From Streptomyces sp. RPT161 (GTDB taxonomy: Bacteria; Actinomycetota; Actinomycetes; Streptomycetales; Streptomycetaceae), in assembly GCF_027533845.1 (NCBI RefSeq), contig NZ_JAPZVN010000015.1, positions 1-64,000 of the forward strand: a DNA stretch of 64,000 bases, written 5' to 3'. The translations under genes were made by a program, and so were the position numbers. Below are positions 46,340 to 55,868 of the stretch, one piece after another. Every line of letters begins with the position of its first letter. The stretch's first letter is position 1. The notes beneath the pieces were generated by a model, which worked only from the letters and a program-made list of their open reading frames with translations, had not been told where the DNA came from and did not search any database.

Positions 46340-48181
46340 TCAGGCGGCGCGACCGCTCGCCGCGGCCATCCGCTTGTGCTCGGGGTGCGCGCAGTCCCGG
46401 CGCTGCGGCTCCTTGCTGACGAACGGGATCCACCGCCGTACCCGGGCGGGCAGCTCCAGGGTGATGAACGCCTCGGCCTGCATCACGGCGAACCCGATCC
46501 GAGGCAGGTCGCGGTGGGTCGGGAAGACCATGAACCGCGGCTCCCAGACCGGCTGGAACTTGGCGTTGAACTTGTACAGCGACTCGATCTGGAACCAGCG
46601 GGAGAGGAACACCAGCAGCCCGCGCCAGAAGCGCAGCACCGGACCGGCGCCGATCCGCTCACCGCGGGCGAGCGCCGAGCGGAACATCGCGAAGTTCAGC
46701 GACGCCCGGGTGATGCCCAGCTCCGGCGCGTTCTGCAGGGCGTGCACGATCAGCAGTTCGTTCATGCCCCCGTCGGCCGAGCGGTCGCGACGCATCAGCT
46801 CCAGCGAGATGCCGTCCTCGCCCCACGGGACGAAGTGCAGCACGGCCTTGAGGTCACCGTGCGGCGACGGGTCGTCCTCCACCGTCTTGTGCGCGGTGAC
46901 GACGACGCAGTTGCCGTCCTCCGGGTCACCGAAACGGCCCAGCGCCATGGAGAAACCGCGCTCGGTGTCGGTGCCGCGCCAGTCGGCGGCTGCGGCGCGG
47001 ATCCGGGCCCGCTCCTCCTCGTCCAGGTCGCTGACCCGGCGCATCCGGCAGCTGTAGCCGTTGCGCTCGACGCGCTTGACCATCTGGCGGACGTTGCGCA
47101 TCGCCCGGCCGGACAGCGAGAAGGAGTCGGTCTCGACGATCGCCTCGTCGCCCAGCTCCAGCGCGTCCAGGCCGGTCTCCCGGGTCCAGACCTCACCGCC
47201 GGTCTCCGAGCAGCCGACCACGGCCGGGATCCAGGCGTGCGCCCTGGCCTCCTCCATGAACCGCTCGATGGCGCCCGGCCAGGCCTCCACGTCGCCGATC
47301 GGGTCGCCGCTGGCGAGCATCACGCCGGAGATCACCCGGTACGAGATGGCGGCCTTGCCGGTCGACGAGAAGATCACGCTCTTGTCCCGGCGCAGCGCGA
47401 AGTGGCCGAGGGAGTCGCGCCGTCCGTGCTTCTCCAGCAGGCCGCGGATCTGCTCCTCGTCCTCCGGGCTGAGCACGGCGGTCGGGTGCTCGGGGCGCAG
47501 CACCAGGTACGCGGTGCTGAGCAGGATCAGGAAGCCGAGGCCGCCGAGGGAGTAGCCGACGATGTCGGCGGTGCGGTCGTGCGCGTAGTGCACCGGGCCG
47601 CCGAAGCCGAACAGGCCGTACAAGACGGTCTTCACCCGGTCGAGGAAGGTCGGGTTCCCGATCTCCGAGTTCGGGTGGGCGCTGACGATCAGCAGCCCGA
47701 TGCCGAAGCTGACGACGGACAGCAGCACGAAGTTGAACGCCGCCCGCCAGCGGGTACGTGGGTCGGACAGCGCCGTGAACTGGCTGCGGTGGGTGAGCAG
47801 CACCACCATCAGACCCGCCGACAGGACGGTGTCGACTATCGACAGCCGGTGGTGCAGCACCTCCGCGAGTATCCCGGCGGGCAGCAGCACGACGGCGGCC
47901 GTCCAGGCCCGCCGCTTGCGGCGCTTGAGCCCGTGCGCGAGCATCAGCATCAACAGGCCCAGGATGATCGAGGCGGCTGCCGCGATGCTGCTCACCGCAC
48001 CGGGCAGATAGCCCGTCCAGGTGTGCACCCGGCTGTGCCTGAGCTGCGGGATGATCCCGGTCGCCAGGTCCAGCAGCCCGATCACGGCGCCTACGGTGCC
48101 CACGAGTGCGGGCACCTTGCTGCTCGGGGTGAACCTCGGGAGGCGTGCGCGTGAATCCTGTGTGGCGGACGACTCAGTCAT
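46340..48181 (-). CDS. lysX: MprF/LysX-type phosphatidylglycerol aminoacyltransferase
   Basis: Transfers an amino acid (probably lysine) from charged tRNA to phosphatidylglycerol, reducing the negative charge of the membrane. It has 613 residues. Six or seven hydrophobic segments occupy residues about 20-240. The C-terminal DUF2156 domain follows (SYRVISGVMLASGDPIGDVEAW; GFSMALGRFGDPEDGNCVVV; MNELLIVHALQNAPELGITRASLNFAMF). There is no lysyl-tRNA synthetase domain, unlike mycobacterial LysX, so it depends on a separate LysRS. ATG 48181 is preceded by AGGGGG. A sigma-E-type promoter lies 132-158 bases upstream of it. Confidence 0.88.
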   Translation of the reverse strand: MTESSATQDSRARLPRFTPSSKVPALVGTVGAVIGLLDLATGIIPQLRHSRVHTWTGYLPGAVSSIAAAASIILGLLMLMLAHGLKRRKRRAWTAAVVLLPAGILAEVLHHRLSIVDTVLSAGLMVVLLTHRSQFTALSDPRTRWRAAFNFVLLSVVSFGIGLLIVSAHPNSEIGNPTFLDRVKTVLYGLFGFGGPVHYAHDRTADIVGYSLGGLGFLILLSTAYLVLRPEHPTAVLSPEDEEQIRGLLEKHGRRDSLGHFALRRDKSVIFSSTGKAAISYRVISGVMLASGDPIGDVEAWPGAIERFMEEARAHAWIPAVVGCSETGGEVWTRETGLDALELGDEAIVETDSFSLSGRAMRNVRQMVKRVERNGYSCRMRRVSDLDEEERARIRAAAADWRGTDTERGFSMALGRFGDPEDGNCVVVTAHKTVEDDPSPHGDLKAVLHFVPWGEDGISLELMRRDRSADGGMNELLIVHALQNAPELGITRASLNFAMFRSALARGERIGAGPVLRFWRGLLVFLSRWFQIESLYKFNAKFQPVWEPRFMVFPTHRDLPRIGFAVMQAEAFITLELPARVRRWIPFVSKEPQRRDCAHPEHKRMAAASGRAA

Positions 48182-48312
48182 TGATGCCGCCCCCTGACGG
48201 AACCCTTTTAAGGCGTTCGGCATCTTTGTGTGCAGACATCGGTCTCCCAGCCCCGATAAATGGATCTTCCGGCCCGATGTGCGTCGGCCGTGCGAGCTCT
48301 GTGCGTCCTCTA

Positions 48313-48339
48313 GGACGAGAGCTTTGGCCGTGAGGTTCC
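48313..48339 (-). promoter_or_regulatory. Candidate sigma-E promoter of lysX
   Basis: On the minus strand GGAAC (48339-48335) and CGTCC (48317-48313) are 17 bases apart, matching the -35 and -10 pattern described for SigE promoters in S. coelicolor (AAC ... CGTC). Transcription would start near 48306. sigE itself is encoded at 18479 in this window. Confidence 0.6.
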
Positions 48340-48384
48340 ACTTGGCGGGGCTGGACGGCCGGTCCACCGAACGGAAAGCGCCTC

Positions 48385-49506
48385 ATGGGTCTCACTAGTA
48401 AGAAACTCCTGGTCTTGGTCATCGTGCTGGCGGTGGCCTTCTTCGTCGCCACCATCTGGCTGTGGCCACGGCTGTCCCGCCAAGGGGTCAAGCCCATAGC
48501 GGGCCGCGTCGGGCTGCTGTTCGGTGGCCAGCTGGCGATCCTCGCCGCATTGGGGCTGTCGATCAACTCGTACTTCGGGTTCTACTCCTCGTTCGCGGAC
48601 CTGTTCGGGACGAACCAGGACCCGGGCCAGGTCGTGGACTACACGGCGGGCGCCACGAACGGCAAGGACGGCCTGGAGCACCTCGGCTCCCAGGGCGTCG
48701 GCGTGCCGGGCGGCGGGTCGCCGGAGAAGGCCGGCCGGATCGACAAGGTGCAGATCAAGGGTGCCAAGACCGGCATCACCACCCCCGCCTATGTCTACCT
48801 GCCGCCGCAGTACTTCCAGAAGGGTTTCAGCAAGCAGAACTTCCCCGCGTCGGTGATACTCACCGGTTACCCGGGCACCGCCGAGTCGCTGATCACCCGG
48901 ATGAAGTATCCGCAGACGGCGACGGAGCACATCCAGCAGGGCAAGATGCAGCCGATGATCATGGTCATGATGCGGCCGACCGTGGTGCCCCCGCGTGACA
49001 CCGAATGCATGGACGTCCCCGGCGGCCCCCAGGTGGAGACCTTCTTCACCAAGGAGCTGCGGCAGGTCATCTCGGCCAACTACCGGGTCGGCAACGCACC
49101 CCAGAACTGGGGCGTCATGGGCGACTCCACCGGTGGCTACTGCGCCCTGAAGATGTCGATGCGGCACCCCGACGCCTTCTCCGCGGCCGTCTCGCTGTCG
49201 GGTTACTACAACACCCACAACGACCCGACCACCGGCGACCTGTTCGGCGGCAGCAAGCAGCTGCAGAACGAGAACGACATGATGTGGCTGCTGAAGAACA
49301 AGCCCGCCCCGAAGGTCTGGGCGCTGGTCACCAGCAGCAAGCAGGGCGAGTGGGACTACAGCCGCACGGTGGCGTTCATGAAGGCGGTCAAGCCGCCGAT
49401 GCAGATCGCCTCGATCATCCTGCCCAGCGGCGGTCACAACTTCACCACCTGGAACCGGGAGGTGCCGAGCGCGCTCGACGCGCTGAGCCAGCACCTCACC
49501 CAGTAA
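48385..49506 (+). CDS. Membrane-anchored alpha/beta-hydrolase esterase
   Basis: A 373-residue esterase of the esterase D / mycolyltransferase-like type. Two hydrophobic segments (residues about 7-26 and 36-60) anchor it. The extracytoplasmic catalytic domain starts near residue 110 (TPAYVYLPPQYF). The nucleophile elbow is GDSTGGYCA and the histidine is in LPSGGHNFTTW. It is divergent from lysX. In other actinobacteria and enterococci such hydrolases beside aminoacyl-lipid synthases remove the amino acid from the lipid, so this may reverse LysX; this is inference. A GGAAAG site precedes the ATG. Confidence 0.82.
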   Translation: MGLTSKKLLVLVIVLAVAFFVATIWLWPRLSRQGVKPIAGRVGLLFGGQLAILAALGLSINSYFGFYSSFADLFGTNQDPGQVVDYTAGATNGKDGLEHLGSQGVGVPGGGSPEKAGRIDKVQIKGAKTGITTPAYVYLPPQYFQKGFSKQNFPASVILTGYPGTAESLITRMKYPQTATEHIQQGKMQPMIMVMMRPTVVPPRDTECMDVPGGPQVETFFTKELRQVISANYRVGNAPQNWGVMGDSTGGYCALKMSMRHPDAFSAAVSLSGYYNTHNDPTTGDLFGGSKQLQNENDMMWLLKNKPAPKVWALVTSSKQGEWDYSRTVAFMKAVKPPMQIASIILPSGGHNFTTWNREVPSALDALSQHLTQ

Positions 49507-49541
49507 CACCCCACCACCCCCCACGGGGGCGCACCGTTCAA

Positions 49542-49576
49542 CGCGGCCGGGAGGACAGGACGTCCTCCCGGCCGCG
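49542..49576. terminator. Bidirectional terminator between the esterase and folE
   Basis: A 15-bp perfect stem (49542-49556 with 49562-49576) closes a 5-base loop, between convergent genes. The remaining 167 bases to folE show nothing else. Confidence 0.85.
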
Positions 49577-49743
49577 GCGCGTTCGTCCTTCGGACGGATC
49601 CGCCGGGCTGGGCGGGTGCGGCACGTCGCGACGCCGACGGGCGGCGCTGCGGGGGCGCGAGCCGTCGTGGCGGAGGAATCAGCGCCGAAGCGGCCAAGGG
49701 CGCGCCCGACGGCGCCGGAACCGCCCGCAGGTCCCCGGCGGCC

Positions 49744-50349
49744 CTAGCGGGCCAGTATGAGGCTCATAGCCTCGGCGCGGGTCGCCGGGTCCCGCAGCTG
49801 GCCGCGCACCGCCGAGGTGGTGGTCTTCGCGCCGGGCTTGCGGATGCCGCGCATCGACATGCACATGTGCTCGCACTCGACGACCACGATCACGCCGCGC
49901 GGCTCCAGGATGTCCATCAGGGAGTCGGCGATCTGCGTGGTGAGCCGTTCCTGCACCTGGGGGCGGCGGGCGAACACGTCGACCAGCCGGGCCAGCTTGG
50001 ACAGCCCGGTGATCTTTCCGCTGGTGGCGGGGATGTAGCCGACGTGCGCGACGCCGTGGAACGGCACCAGGTGGTGCTCACAGGTGGAGTAGACCTCGAT
50101 GTCCTTGACCAGCACCATCTCGTCATGGCCGAGGTCGAAGGTGGTGGTGAGCACCTCTTCCGGGGTCTGCCAGAGGCCCGCGAAGATCTCCTTGTACGCC
50201 CGCGCCACGCGTGCCGGGGTCTCCCGCAGGCCCTCGCGGTCCGGGTCCTCTCCCACCGCGATCAGCAGTTCGCGGACGGCGTTCTCGGCCCGCTTCTCGT
50301 CGAACTCGCCGGCGGGGGCCGCGTCGACCAGCGTCACCGGGTCGGTCAT
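49744..50349 (-). CDS. folE: GTP cyclohydrolase I
   Basis: Opens GTP to dihydroneopterin triphosphate, the first step of folate synthesis. It has 201 residues. The zinc and active-site motifs are [20 protein letters not shown] and [19 protein letters not shown], with the C-terminal [13 protein letters not shown] 50349 has GAGG six bases upstream and gives the family length; a longer frame is open. A strong terminator separates it from ftsH upstream, so it has its own promoter. Confidence 0.95.
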   Translation of the reverse strand: MTDPVTLVDAAPAGEFDEKRAENAVRELLIAVGEDPDREGLRETPARVARAYKEIFAGLWQTPEEVLTTTFDLGHDEMVLVKDIEVYSTCEHHLVPFHGVAHVGYIPATSGKITGLSKLARLVDVFARRPQVQERLTTQIADSLMDILEPRGVIVVVECEHMCMSMRGIRKPGAKTTTSAVRGQLRDPATRAEAMSLILAR

Positions 50350-50393
50350 ATGCGCCTCGTTCCTGCTACACGTAACACCTGGCAAAGCGAAAT

Positions 50394-50429
50394 GCCGCGC
50401 CTCCCAGGCTAGAACCTGGGAGGCGCGGC
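50394..50429. terminator. Terminator of the ftsH gene
   Basis: GCCGCGCCTCCCAGG (50394-50408) pairs with CCTGGGAGGCGCGGC (50415-50429), 15 perfect pairs with loop CTAGAA. It lies just past the ftsH stop on the minus strand. Confidence 0.85.
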
Positions 50430-50463
50430 GTTCATTCCGGGCCGATGGGCCCCGGTGGGACCG

Positions 50464-52548
50464 TCAGCTGTCGCTCGGGCCCTGCGGGCCGTCCTCCGGC
50501 AGCTCGACCGTGTCGGTCGGCTGCGCCTGCGGCTGCTTCACCGTGGAGACCGTGGGCTGGGCGCTGCCGTTGGCCGTGCCCGCGCCGTTGGCCAGCGCCA
50601 GCTCGCGCGGCGAGAGCACCGGCGGGCGGGTCGACGGCGTACGGCGCGAGGAGCCGGTCCACGCCGGGCGCGCCGGGCGCTTGACCACCGGCTTGAAGAT
50701 CTCCGCGACCTCCTCCTTGTTCAGCGTCTCCTTCTCCAGGAGCGCCAACACCAGGTTGTCCAGGACGTCGCGGTTCTCGACCAGGATCTCCCACGCCTCG
50801 TTGTGGGCGTTCTCGATCAGCTTCTTGACCTCTTCGTCCACCAGGCCCGCGACCTCTTCCGAGTAGTCGCGCTGGTGACCCATCTCACGGCCGAGGAACG
50901 GCTCGGAGTTGTCGGTGCCGAACTTGATCGCGCCGAGCCGCTCGGTCATGCCGTACTGGGTGACCATCGCGCGGGCGGTGGCGGTCGCCTTCTCGATGTC
51001 GTTGGCGGCGCCGGTGGTCGGGTCGTGGAAGACGAGTTCCTCGGCCGCCCGGCCGCCCATGATGTAGGCGAGCTGGTCGAGCATCTCGCTGCGCGACTGG
51101 GAGTACTTGTCCTCGTCCGGCAACACCATGGTGTAGCCCAGGGCACGGCCGCGCGGCAGGATCGTGATCTTGTGGACCGGGTCGCTGTTGGGGCAGGCCG
51201 CGGCGACCAGGGCGTGTCCGCCCTCGTGGTACGCGGTCGCCTTCTTCTCCTTCTCGCTCATGATCCGGGTCCGCTTCTGCGGTCCGGCGACAACGCGGTC
51301 GATCGCCTCGTCCAGCATCTTGTTGTCGATGAGCTTGCGGTCGCTACGGGCGGTGAGCAGCGCGGCCTCGTTGAGGACGTTGCTCAGGTCGGCGCCGGTG
51401 AAGCCCGGGGTACGGCGGGCGACGGCCTGCAGGTCGACGTCCGGGGCGACCGGCTTGCCCTTCTGGTGGACCTTGAGGATCTCCAGACGGCCCTGAAGGT
51501 CCGGGCGGTCCACCGCGATCTGGCGGTCGAAGCGGCCCGGGCGCAGCAGCGCCGGGTCCAGGATGTCCGGCCGGTTGGTGGCCGCGATCAGGATGACGCC
51601 GCCCTTGACGTCGAAGCCGTCCATCTCGACCAGCAGCTGGTTGAGCGTCTGCTCGCGCTCGTCGTGGCCGCCGCCGAGACCCGCGCCGCGGTGCCGGCCG
51701 ACGGCGTCGATCTCGTCGACGAAGACGATCGCCGGGGCGTTCGCCTTGGCCTGCTCGAACAGGTCACGGACCCGGGAGGCACCGACACCGACGAACATCT
51801 CGACGAAGTCGGAACCGGAGATCGAGTAGAACGGCACGCCCGCCTCGCCCGCGACGGCGCGTGCGAGCAGCGTCTTACCGGTTCCGGGCGGGCCGTAGAG
51901 CAGCACGCCCTTGGGGATCTTGGCGCCCACGGCCTGGAACTTGGCCGGCTCCTGGAGGAACTCCTTGATCTCCTGGAGCTCCTCGACCGCCTCGTCCGCG
52001 CCCGCCACGTCGGTGAACGTGGTCTTGGGCGTGTCCTTGGTGATCAGCTTGGCCTTGGACTTCCCGAAGTTCATCACCCGGGAGCCGCCGCCCTGCATCT
52101 GGTTCATCAGGAACAGGAAGACGACGACGATCAGGACGAAGGGCAGCAGCGAGAGCAGCACACCGACGAACGGATTCTGCTTCGACGGCGAGATGGTGTA
52201 GCCGTCGGGCAGCTGCGTGCCGCCGCGCTGGTGGTCGTCGACCTGGGTCTGCAGCTTCGCCGCGAGGTCGGCGCCCTGGCGGCCGATGTAGCTCGCCTTG
52301 ATCTTGTCGCCGAGGTCCTTGCCGTCGACCTTGGCGCCCGGCTTCAGCTGGACCGAGATGGTCTGCTCGTCACCGGTGGTGATTTTGGCTGACTGGGCGA
52401 GCCCCTGGTCGACCGCGGCGACGACCTGGCCGGTGTCCACCGTCTTGTAGCCGCCCGTCGAGCCGACGACCTGCATCAAGACGACCACGGCAAGGACGGC
52501 CAGCACGATCCACATGACCGGCCCACGGAAGTAGCGTTTGACGTCCAT
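50464..52548 (-). CDS. ftsH: ATP-dependent zinc metalloprotease FtsH
   Basis: Membrane AAA protease that degrades misfolded and regulatory proteins. It has 694 residues. Two transmembrane segments (about residues 11-30 and 110-130) flank the extracytoplasmic domain. The AAA domain has [17 protein letters not shown] and the second region of homology [13 protein letters not shown]. The zinc site HEGGH and the third ligand region complete the peptidase. The C-terminus is a Pro/Ala/Ser-rich tail. ATG 52548 is chosen as the family start; the frame continues to GTG 52584. A direct repeat at 52631-52656 lies upstream. Confidence 0.94.
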   Translation of the reverse strand: MDVKRYFRGPVMWIVLAVLAVVVLMQVVGSTGGYKTVDTGQVVAAVDQGLAQSAKITTGDEQTISVQLKPGAKVDGKDLGDKIKASYIGRQGADLAAKLQTQVDDHQRGGTQLPDGYTISPSKQNPFVGVLLSLLPFVLIVVVFLFLMNQMQGGGSRVMNFGKSKAKLITKDTPKTTFTDVAGADEAVEELQEIKEFLQEPAKFQAVGAKIPKGVLLYGPPGTGKTLLARAVAGEAGVPFYSISGSDFVEMFVGVGASRVRDLFEQAKANAPAIVFVDEIDAVGRHRGAGLGGGHDEREQTLNQLLVEMDGFDVKGGVILIAATNRPDILDPALLRPGRFDRQIAVDRPDLQGRLEILKVHQKGKPVAPDVDLQAVARRTPGFTGADLSNVLNEAALLTARSDRKLIDNKMLDEAIDRVVAGPQKRTRIMSEKEKKATAYHEGGHALVAAACPNSDPVHKITILPRGRALGYTMVLPDEDKYSQSRSEMLDQLAYIMGGRAAEELVFHDPTTGAANDIEKATATARAMVTQYGMTERLGAIKFGTDNSEPFLGREMGHQRDYSEEVAGLVDEEVKKLIENAHNEAWEILVENRDVLDNLVLALLEKETLNKEEVAEIFKPVVKRPARPAWTGSSRRTPSTRPPVLSPRELALANGAGTANGSAQPTVSTVKQPQAQPTDTVELPEDGPQGPSDS

Positions 52549-52630
52549 CCATGCGGGGCGGCGACGCCCCGTCCCTCCTGCCACAGTGAGAGCACTTCGG
52601 CCCCATCGGCCGATGTGCGCTAGCTAGGTG

Positions 52631-52656
52631 TATGACCCGACGGTTTATGACCCGAC
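52631..52656. repeat. 11-bp direct repeat upstream of ftsH
   Basis: TATGACCCGAC occurs twice, at 52631-52641 and 52646-52656, with a GGTT spacer (period 15). It lies 47-108 bases upstream of the possible ftsH starts and may be a regulator binding site or part of the promoter. Confidence 0.7.
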
Positions 52657-52802
52657 CTTCGGACGGTACCTCAGCATTGTCACCCGATGCTGCCGAGGAC
52701 CGTTAACAAACCCCTCTTCCCTTGCTCCAACGGCAGGAAACCGGGGTCGGTTCCCCGGCTCCGACACCGGGTTTCCGAAATCTGGCCCAGCCGGTCGGCG
52801 TG

Positions 52803-53357
52803 TCAGCCGCCGTAGACGTGCGGGGCGAGTGTGCCCACGAACGGCAGGTTGCGGTACTTCTCCGCGTAGTCCAGCCCGTAGCCCACCACGAACTCGTTCG
52901 GGATGTCGAAACCGACATACGTCACATCGATGTCGACCTTGGCCGCCTCCGGCTTGCGCAGCAGGGTGCACACCCGCAGCGAGGCCGGGCCGCGCGAGCT
53001 GAGGTTGGACAGCAGCCAGGACAGGGTCAGGCCGGAGTCGATGATGTCCTCGACGATCAGCACATCGCGGTCGGCGATGTCGGTGTCGAGGTCCTTGAGG
53101 ATGCGGACCACGCCGGAGGACTTGGTTCCGGCGCCGTACGAGGACACCGCCATCCAGTCCATGGTGACGTCGGAGGACAGTGCGCGGGCCAGGTCCGCCA
53201 TCACCATCACGGCACCCTTCAGGACACCGACGATCAGCAGGTCCTTCCCGGCGTAGTCCCTGTCGATCTCCGCGGCCAACTCGGCCAGCTTGAGGTCGAT
53301 CTCTTCCTTGCTGATGAGCACCTTCTCGAGGTCGGTGCCCATGTCCTTCTCGTTCAC
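52803..53357 (-). CDS. hpt: Hypoxanthine-guanine phosphoribosyltransferase
   Basis: Salvages hypoxanthine and guanine to IMP and GMP with PRPP. It has 184 residues. The PRPP-binding motif is [17 protein letters not shown], the flexible loop region contains [11 protein letters not shown], and KYVGFDIP-type residues ([18 protein letters not shown]) close the site. The GTG at 53357 is chosen for the AGGAAG site 8 bases upstream; ATG 53342 is too close to its purine-rich stretch. tilS is 33 bases upstream on the same strand. Confidence 0.95.
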   Translation of the reverse strand: MNEKDMGTDLEKVLISKEEIDLKLAELAAEIDRDYAGKDLLIVGVLKGAVMVMADLARALSSDVTMDWMAVSSYGAGTKSSGVVRILKDLDTDIADRDVLIVEDIIDSGLTLSWLLSNLSSRGPASLRVCTLLRKPEAAKVDIDVTYVGFDIPNEFVVGYGLDYAEKYRNLPFVGTLAPHVYGG

Positions 53358-53390
53358 CCGCGCTACTTCCTGCAAGGCCTACCGGCTACG

Positions 53391-54473
53391 TCATTCGGCT
53401 GCGGTCGTCCGCCGGAAAACCAGTTTGCCATTCGACCGACGGGCCTCGACGCCCCCGGGCAGGTTGATGGGGCCCTGACCGCGCCAACCGGTGATCAGCC
53501 GGTCGGTCTCCTCGATGTGCCGGGAGAACAGCGATCCGGCCGGGCTGCCCGCCGTGATGGCCGCGCGGCGCAGGACCCGGCGGCGTACGGCGGAGGGCAG
53601 GGGGAAGAGTTTGGCGGGGTCCAGCGCGTGGTCCGGGTCACCGTCCACCGTGGCCTCCCGGGTGGCGGCCGCGGCCCACTGGTCGAGCGCGTCGGCGTCG
53701 TCCCGGAACAGCTGGGCGGTACGGGCCAGCGAGGCGACCACCCCGCGGCCCAGCGACTTCTCCAGTACGGGCAGCGCCTCGTGCCGGACCCGGGCGCGGG
53801 TGTACGCCGGGTCGGCGTTGTGCGGGTCCTCCCAGACGTCGATGCCCTGGGCGACGCAGGCCTTGCGGGTGGTCTCCCGGTCGAGCAGCAGGAACGGGCG
53901 GCGGTAGCGGCCGCCGGGGCCGGAGACGGCGGCCATGCCGGACAGCGAGCGGGTGCCGGAGCCGCGGGCGAGCGCCAGCAGGACGGTTTCCGCCTGGTCA
54001 TCACGGGTGTGGCCGAGCAGCACGGCGGCGGCGCCCAGCGAGCTGGCGGCGGCGTCGAGGGCGGCGTACCGGGCGTCGCGGGCGGCGGCTTCCGGGCCGC
54101 CCTGGCGGCCGACGGTGACGCCGAGGGCCTCCACGGGGTCGAGGCCGAGGTCGCGCAGTCGGTGCACGACGTCGAGGGCGCGGGCGGTGGAGCCGTTCTG
54201 CAGGCCGTGGTCGACGGTGACGGCGCCGGCCCGTACGTCGAGCTTGCGGGCCTCGAAGGCGAGGGCTGAGGCGAGCGCCATGGAGTCGGCGCCGCCGCTA
54301 CAGGCCGCGAGGACCAGCGGCCGGTCCATCAGGGCGCGGGTGCCGGCGGCGGTGGGGGTGGTCGGCGTGGAGGCTGCGGCGGGGGTGCGGGCCAGGTCGT
54401 TGAGCACGTCGTGCAGTACGCGGCGGACCGCCAGGCGTATCGCGGCGACCGCGGGGTGGGGACCCATATCCAT
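53391..54473 (-). CDS. tilS: tRNA(Ile)-lysidine synthetase
   Basis: Adds lysine to C34 of the minor tRNA-Ile so that it reads AUA. It has 360 residues. The PP-loop ATPase motif is [14 protein letters not shown] and the second half of the catalytic domain is seen in [30 protein letters not shown], the HxxDDxxET-type motif. It lies upstream of hpt and ftsH in the conserved tilS-hpt-ftsH-folE order. ATG 54473 or 54467 (two codons later) could be the start. Confidence 0.93.
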   Translation of the reverse strand: MDMGPHPAVAAIRLAVRRVLHDVLNDLARTPAAASTPTTPTAAGTRALMDRPLVLAACSGGADSMALASALAFEARKLDVRAGAVTVDHGLQNGSTARALDVVHRLRDLGLDPVEALGVTVGRQGGPEAAARDARYAALDAAASSLGAAAVLLGHTRDDQAETVLLALARGSGTRSLSGMAAVSGPGGRYRRPFLLLDRETTRKACVAQGIDVWEDPHNADPAYTRARVRHEALPVLEKSLGRGVVASLARTAQLFRDDADALDQWAAAATREATVDGDPDHALDPAKLFPLPSAVRRRVLRRAAITAGSPAGSLFSRHIEETDRLITGWRGQGPINLPGGVEARRSNGKLVFRRTTAAE

Positions 54474-54633
54474 TCCTCCTGAAATACACAGCCCACCTGA
54501 GGATTTTGGGAGGGCCGCGGGGGGATGACGGAGCGTGGCTAGATGGTGACAGATATGGAGCGCTACCCGAGCATCGCACGCCTACCCATCGGCCATGGTC
54601 CCTCGGATGGGTGAACTGTGGGGCGCTCAGGGT

Positions 54634-55791
54634 TCATGAATCAGTGCGACGATGCACCCTTGCGATCCAGTCCGCCGGTTTGGCGATCTCCGTCTTGGTG
54701 GGCAGGGTGTTGGGCGAGGTCCAGATCCGGTTGAAGCCGTCCATGCCGACCTCGTCGACCACGGAGCGCACGAAGCGTTCGCCGTCGCGGTACTGGCGCA
54801 GCTTGGCGTCCAGCCCGAGCAGCTTGCGCAGCGCCTGGTCGAGCCGACCGGCGCCGGTGGCACGGCGCTTCTGGAACTTCTCCCTGATCTCCGCGACGGA
54901 CGGCACGACGTCCGGTCCCACGCCGTCCATCACATAGTCGGCATGGCCTTCGAGCAGCGACATCACGGCGGTCAGCCGGGCCAGGATCTCCCGCTGGGCC
55001 GGGGTCTGGACGATCTCGACCAGACTGCGGCCCTCGCTCTCCTCGCCCTCGGGACGGGCGCCGACGAACGACTGTGCGGCCTCGCGGACCCGCTCCAGCA
55101 GGGTGGCGGGGTCGACGTCGGTCTGCGACAGGAACTCCTGGATCTCCGATTCGATGTGGTCGCGCAGCCAGGGCACGGCGGTGAACTGGGTGCGGTGGGT
55201 CTCCTCGTGCAGGCAGACCCACAGCCGGAAGTCGTGCGGATCCACGTCGAGTTCACGCTCCACGTGCACGATGTTCGGCGCGACCAGCAGCAGTCGCCCG
55301 GTGCGCGGCGCGCCGGGCTCGGGGAGCACCGGACCCGCGGGCATCTCGCGGGTGGCCGGGGCGAAGGTCTCGTACTGGCCGAGCACCCGGGAGGCGAGGA
55401 ACGACAGCAGTGCGCCGACCTCGACGCCGGTGACCTTGCCGCCGACCGCGCCGAGCACGGCACCGCCGGGGAGCGTGCCGCGGCGCGCCTGCATCTTGTC
55501 GAGCAGCGGCTTGAGGATCTCCCGGAAGCCCGCCACGTTGGCCTTGACCCAGCCCGCGCGGTCCACGACCAGGACCGGGCTGCCGTTCTGCGGCTCGTCG
55601 GGGCCGCCGGCGCCGTACATCTGCGTGAAGGACCGTACGTGTTCCTCGGACGACCTGGCGTGGCGGCGCAGTTCGGTCACCACGGTCCGCGCCTCCTCAC
55701 GGCTGACCTCGGGACCCGGGCGTACCAGCCGGGTCGCGGTCGCCACCGCGAGGTTCCAGTCGACCATCTCCGCACCACCGATGCTCGTCAT
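54634..55791 (-). CDS. Zinc-dependent metalloprotease-like protein (DUF2342 zincin)
   Basis: A 385-residue protein of the Zincin_2 family. The zinc-binding HExxH reads VCLHEETHRTQF near residue 195, and a glutamate-containing downstream helix (EGHADYVMDGVG) supplies a third-ligand candidate. The N-terminus has WNLAVATATRLVRPGPEVS. The family is widely annotated as coenzyme F420 biosynthesis-associated, but no F420 gene is here. It is on the same strand as tilS, 160 bases upstream of it, and 77 bases downstream of dacB. Confidence 0.85.
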   Translation of the reverse strand: MTSIGGAEMVDWNLAVATATRLVRPGPEVSREEARTVVTELRRHARSSEEHVRSFTQMYGAGGPDEPQNGSPVLVVDRAGWVKANVAGFREILKPLLDKMQARRGTLPGGAVLGAVGGKVTGVEVGALLSFLASRVLGQYETFAPATREMPAGPVLPEPGAPRTGRLLLVAPNIVHVERELDVDPHDFRLWVCLHEETHRTQFTAVPWLRDHIESEIQEFLSQTDVDPATLLERVREAAQSFVGARPEGEESEGRSLVEIVQTPAQREILARLTAVMSLLEGHADYVMDGVGPDVVPSVAEIREKFQKRRATGAGRLDQALRKLLGLDAKLRQYRDGERFVRSVVDEVGMDGFNRIWTSPNTLPTKTEIAKPADWIARVHRRTDS

Positions 55792-55868
55792 GGCTTCACG
55801 GTACGTGGCGCCGGGCGGCTTTCGCCGCCCGGCGCTGATTTTGGGGCCCGCCCCCTGCCCCCGGCGCC

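Noticed and set aside
45485-48154. 889-codon plus-strand open frame across folP and lysX
   Set aside because: It spans two well-supported genes and a terminator on the other strand; composition is that of a shadow frame.
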